From positions 974,501 to 1,038,500 of the forward strand of contig NZ_AP023272.1 in the NCBI RefSeq assembly GCF_013426735.1: a DNA stretch of 64,000 bases, read 5' to 3'. The DNA comes from Agrobacterium vitis. Its GTDB lineage: Bacteria; Pseudomonadota; Alphaproteobacteria; Rhizobiales; Rhizobiaceae. The position numbers were made by a program, and so were the translations under genes. Under the pieces are notes generated by a model that saw only the letters and a program-made list of their open reading frames with translations, did no database searches and was not told where the DNA came from. Shown one piece after another: positions 62,932 to 64,000 of the stretch (within the stretch, counting starts at the first letter, position 1; every line of letters begins with the position of its first letter).

Positions 62932-63924
62932 CTATGTTGACTTGAAGAATTCTGCGGCCAATGTTGCGGCGTAATTGTGGATTGCGGTTCGGTCTAACCC
63001 TGCTCCATCCATAAACAGTTCAGGTGCAGCTTCTTGTCCTATCTCTGATCCTTCCGGGAGGAAGGTGTAATGACCGACACCTCCCGTCAAAATCTCATAT
63101 CTACAATTCGGAATATTTTGGAACAGCCATTTGCAGCACTGGTCTGGTGGCGCAACGGTGTCTTCGTCACCGCCTATCAGATGGACAGGTTTGTTGATAG
63201 CCTGAAGACTATCCTGAGAGAAACCCAGCACGGAACGACCCGGAGCAATTGCGAATGCCGCGCGGATTCTGCGATCCGAAAAGTCTGAGCGCCTTTGCTC
63301 CCAAGACCTTCGAAAAACCGGGTTTTCAAAGAGTTTCGGCAGTTCATCGGCGAGGTTTGGAAATTCTCGCGGCCCACGGATCGGACTCTTTTCCGGGTTG
63401 TCGGGCTCGAACTGTGAAAATGCGATACGCGCTCCAGACAGTAAAAGTGCCGTATACGCTCCGGCTGAGAAGCCCGCAGCGAAAATTTGATCGCCTGTCT
63501 CTGCCCGCAGTTCGTTGCGCCAATTGGGGTCGTTGAGAATAGCTGTCAGGTCTTTCGCACGCTCCCACATGCAGAGGAACCCTTCTGCGCGAAAAGGTTC
63601 AGAGGCAGTATGCCCGTGATGGTTCACCGCTAACGCGATAAAACCCCGCTCAGCCAACCGGAAGCCAAGCCATTCCAAACCAGCCGCTGTGGAGCCTGTT
63701 CCGTGCGACAATAGAACAAGCGGCAACGTCCCGTCCGCATGCGCTATCTGCGCGTTGACAGCAACGGGTTGTTTCCTGAACCAGGATTTCTCGACGAGAG
63801 GATGAGCGGACGACTTCTCGTCTGTCGGATACCAAGCGGTCCATGGTAGTGGACGCGGAGCAGTGCCATCCCAATTTAGTCGCAGGGGATCGATACTAGA
63901 GCCTGTTCTAATACGCCGTCTCAT
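62932..63924 (-). CDS. Alpha/beta hydrolase, dienelactone hydrolase / lipase-like
   Basis: This 330-residue protein has the alpha/beta hydrolase fold with LPWTAWYPTDE at the start, the oxyanion-side LPLVLLSHGTGSTAAGLEWL, and nucleophile elbow GFSAG (Ser153). HLIGGDEDTVAPPDQC gives the acidic residue, and GGVGHYTFLPEG holds the His. It resembles predicted dienelactone hydrolases and platelet-activating-factor acetylhydrolase-like esterases. No signal peptide is seen, so it is likely cytoplasmic. It is visibly less GC-rich in places than the neighbouring genes. The start MRRRIRTGSSIDPLRLNWDG is the only upstream candidate, but no strong ribosome site is obvious. The natural substrate is unknown. 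Confidence 0.8.
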   Translation of the reverse strand: MRRRIRTGSSIDPLRLNWDGTAPRPLPWTAWYPTDEKSSAHPLVEKSWFRKQPVAVNAQIAHADGTLPLVLLSHGTGSTAAGLEWLGFRLAERGFIALAVNHHGHTASEPFRAEGFLCMWERAKDLTAILNDPNWRNELRAETGDQIFAAGFSAGAYTALLLSGARIAFSQFEPDNPEKSPIRGPREFPNLADELPKLFENPVFRRSWEQRRSDFSDRRIRAAFAIAPGRSVLGFSQDSLQAINKPVHLIGGDEDTVAPPDQCCKWLFQNIPNCRYEILTGGVGHYTFLPEGSEIGQEAAPELFMDGAGLDRTAIHNYAATLAAEFFKST

Positions 63925-64000
63925 TGATCAAAACCCATTTGCCCACTCTCTGCGTCCGATGGACATGATGCGGCACGGCTGGCTTTCGAGCTTTCGCCAG

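Overview
The window looks like a chromosomal segment of a Rhizobiaceae member (Agrobacterium/Allorhizobium/Rhizobium type). This rests on GC-rich coding sequence, ExoD, rhizobial intergenic mosaic-like repeats, many peptide ABC transporters, a hexuronate/pectin catabolic cluster, and the protein flavour of the GltX, LysS and transaldolase genes. The species call is inference. I see no rRNA, tRNA, phage, insertion sequence or CRISPR array.

Layout. (1) 1-9379: hexuronate and pectin-fragment catabolism. uxaA (cut by the left edge), uxuA, uxuB, kduD, kduI and kdgF form a tightly overlapping minus-strand operon. uxaC lies upstream on the same strand, and a GntR/FCD regulator plus kdgK diverge from it. 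All branches (glucuronate/galacturonate and 4,5-unsaturated uronates) converge on 2-keto-3-deoxygluconate, which KdgK phosphorylates. (2) 9622-18232: small-peptide scavenging. An M19 dipeptidase, a Tat-exported binding protein and a complete Dpp/Opp-type ABC transporter face a convergent PhnM-like amidohydrolase and a P1-family (DmpA-like) aminopeptidase. (3) 18434-23357: a yhiI-rbbA-yhhJ-type efflux operon. (4) 23383-32573: a second peptide ABC system with two paralogous binding proteins, two permeases, a divergent M20 amidohydrolase and a fused double ATPase. ExoD follows.

(5) 33486-51762 is the most striking region. It holds a 1559-residue secreted-type protein of about 30 degenerate beta-roll-like repeats, a DUF6165 protein, a giant protein with three TPR-plus-glycosyltransferase modules, a single-module paralogue and a GT4 glycosyltransferase. 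These are followed by an operon of a HlyB-type type I secretion ATPase, a HlyD-type adaptor and a Sel1-repeat protein. I infer a dedicated system that makes, probably glycosylates and exports a large surface protein. The substrate and the glycosylation are inference.

(6) 51957-64000: an SLC13/RCK transporter, gltX, lysS, a Lys/Glu/Gly-rich anchored protein, a DMT exporter, an SH3-domain secreted protein, transaldolase, a SorC regulator and an alpha/beta hydrolase. Intergenic regions carry clear hairpin terminators and two kinds of interspersed inverted-repeat elements. Long antisense frames inside the real genes were left out.
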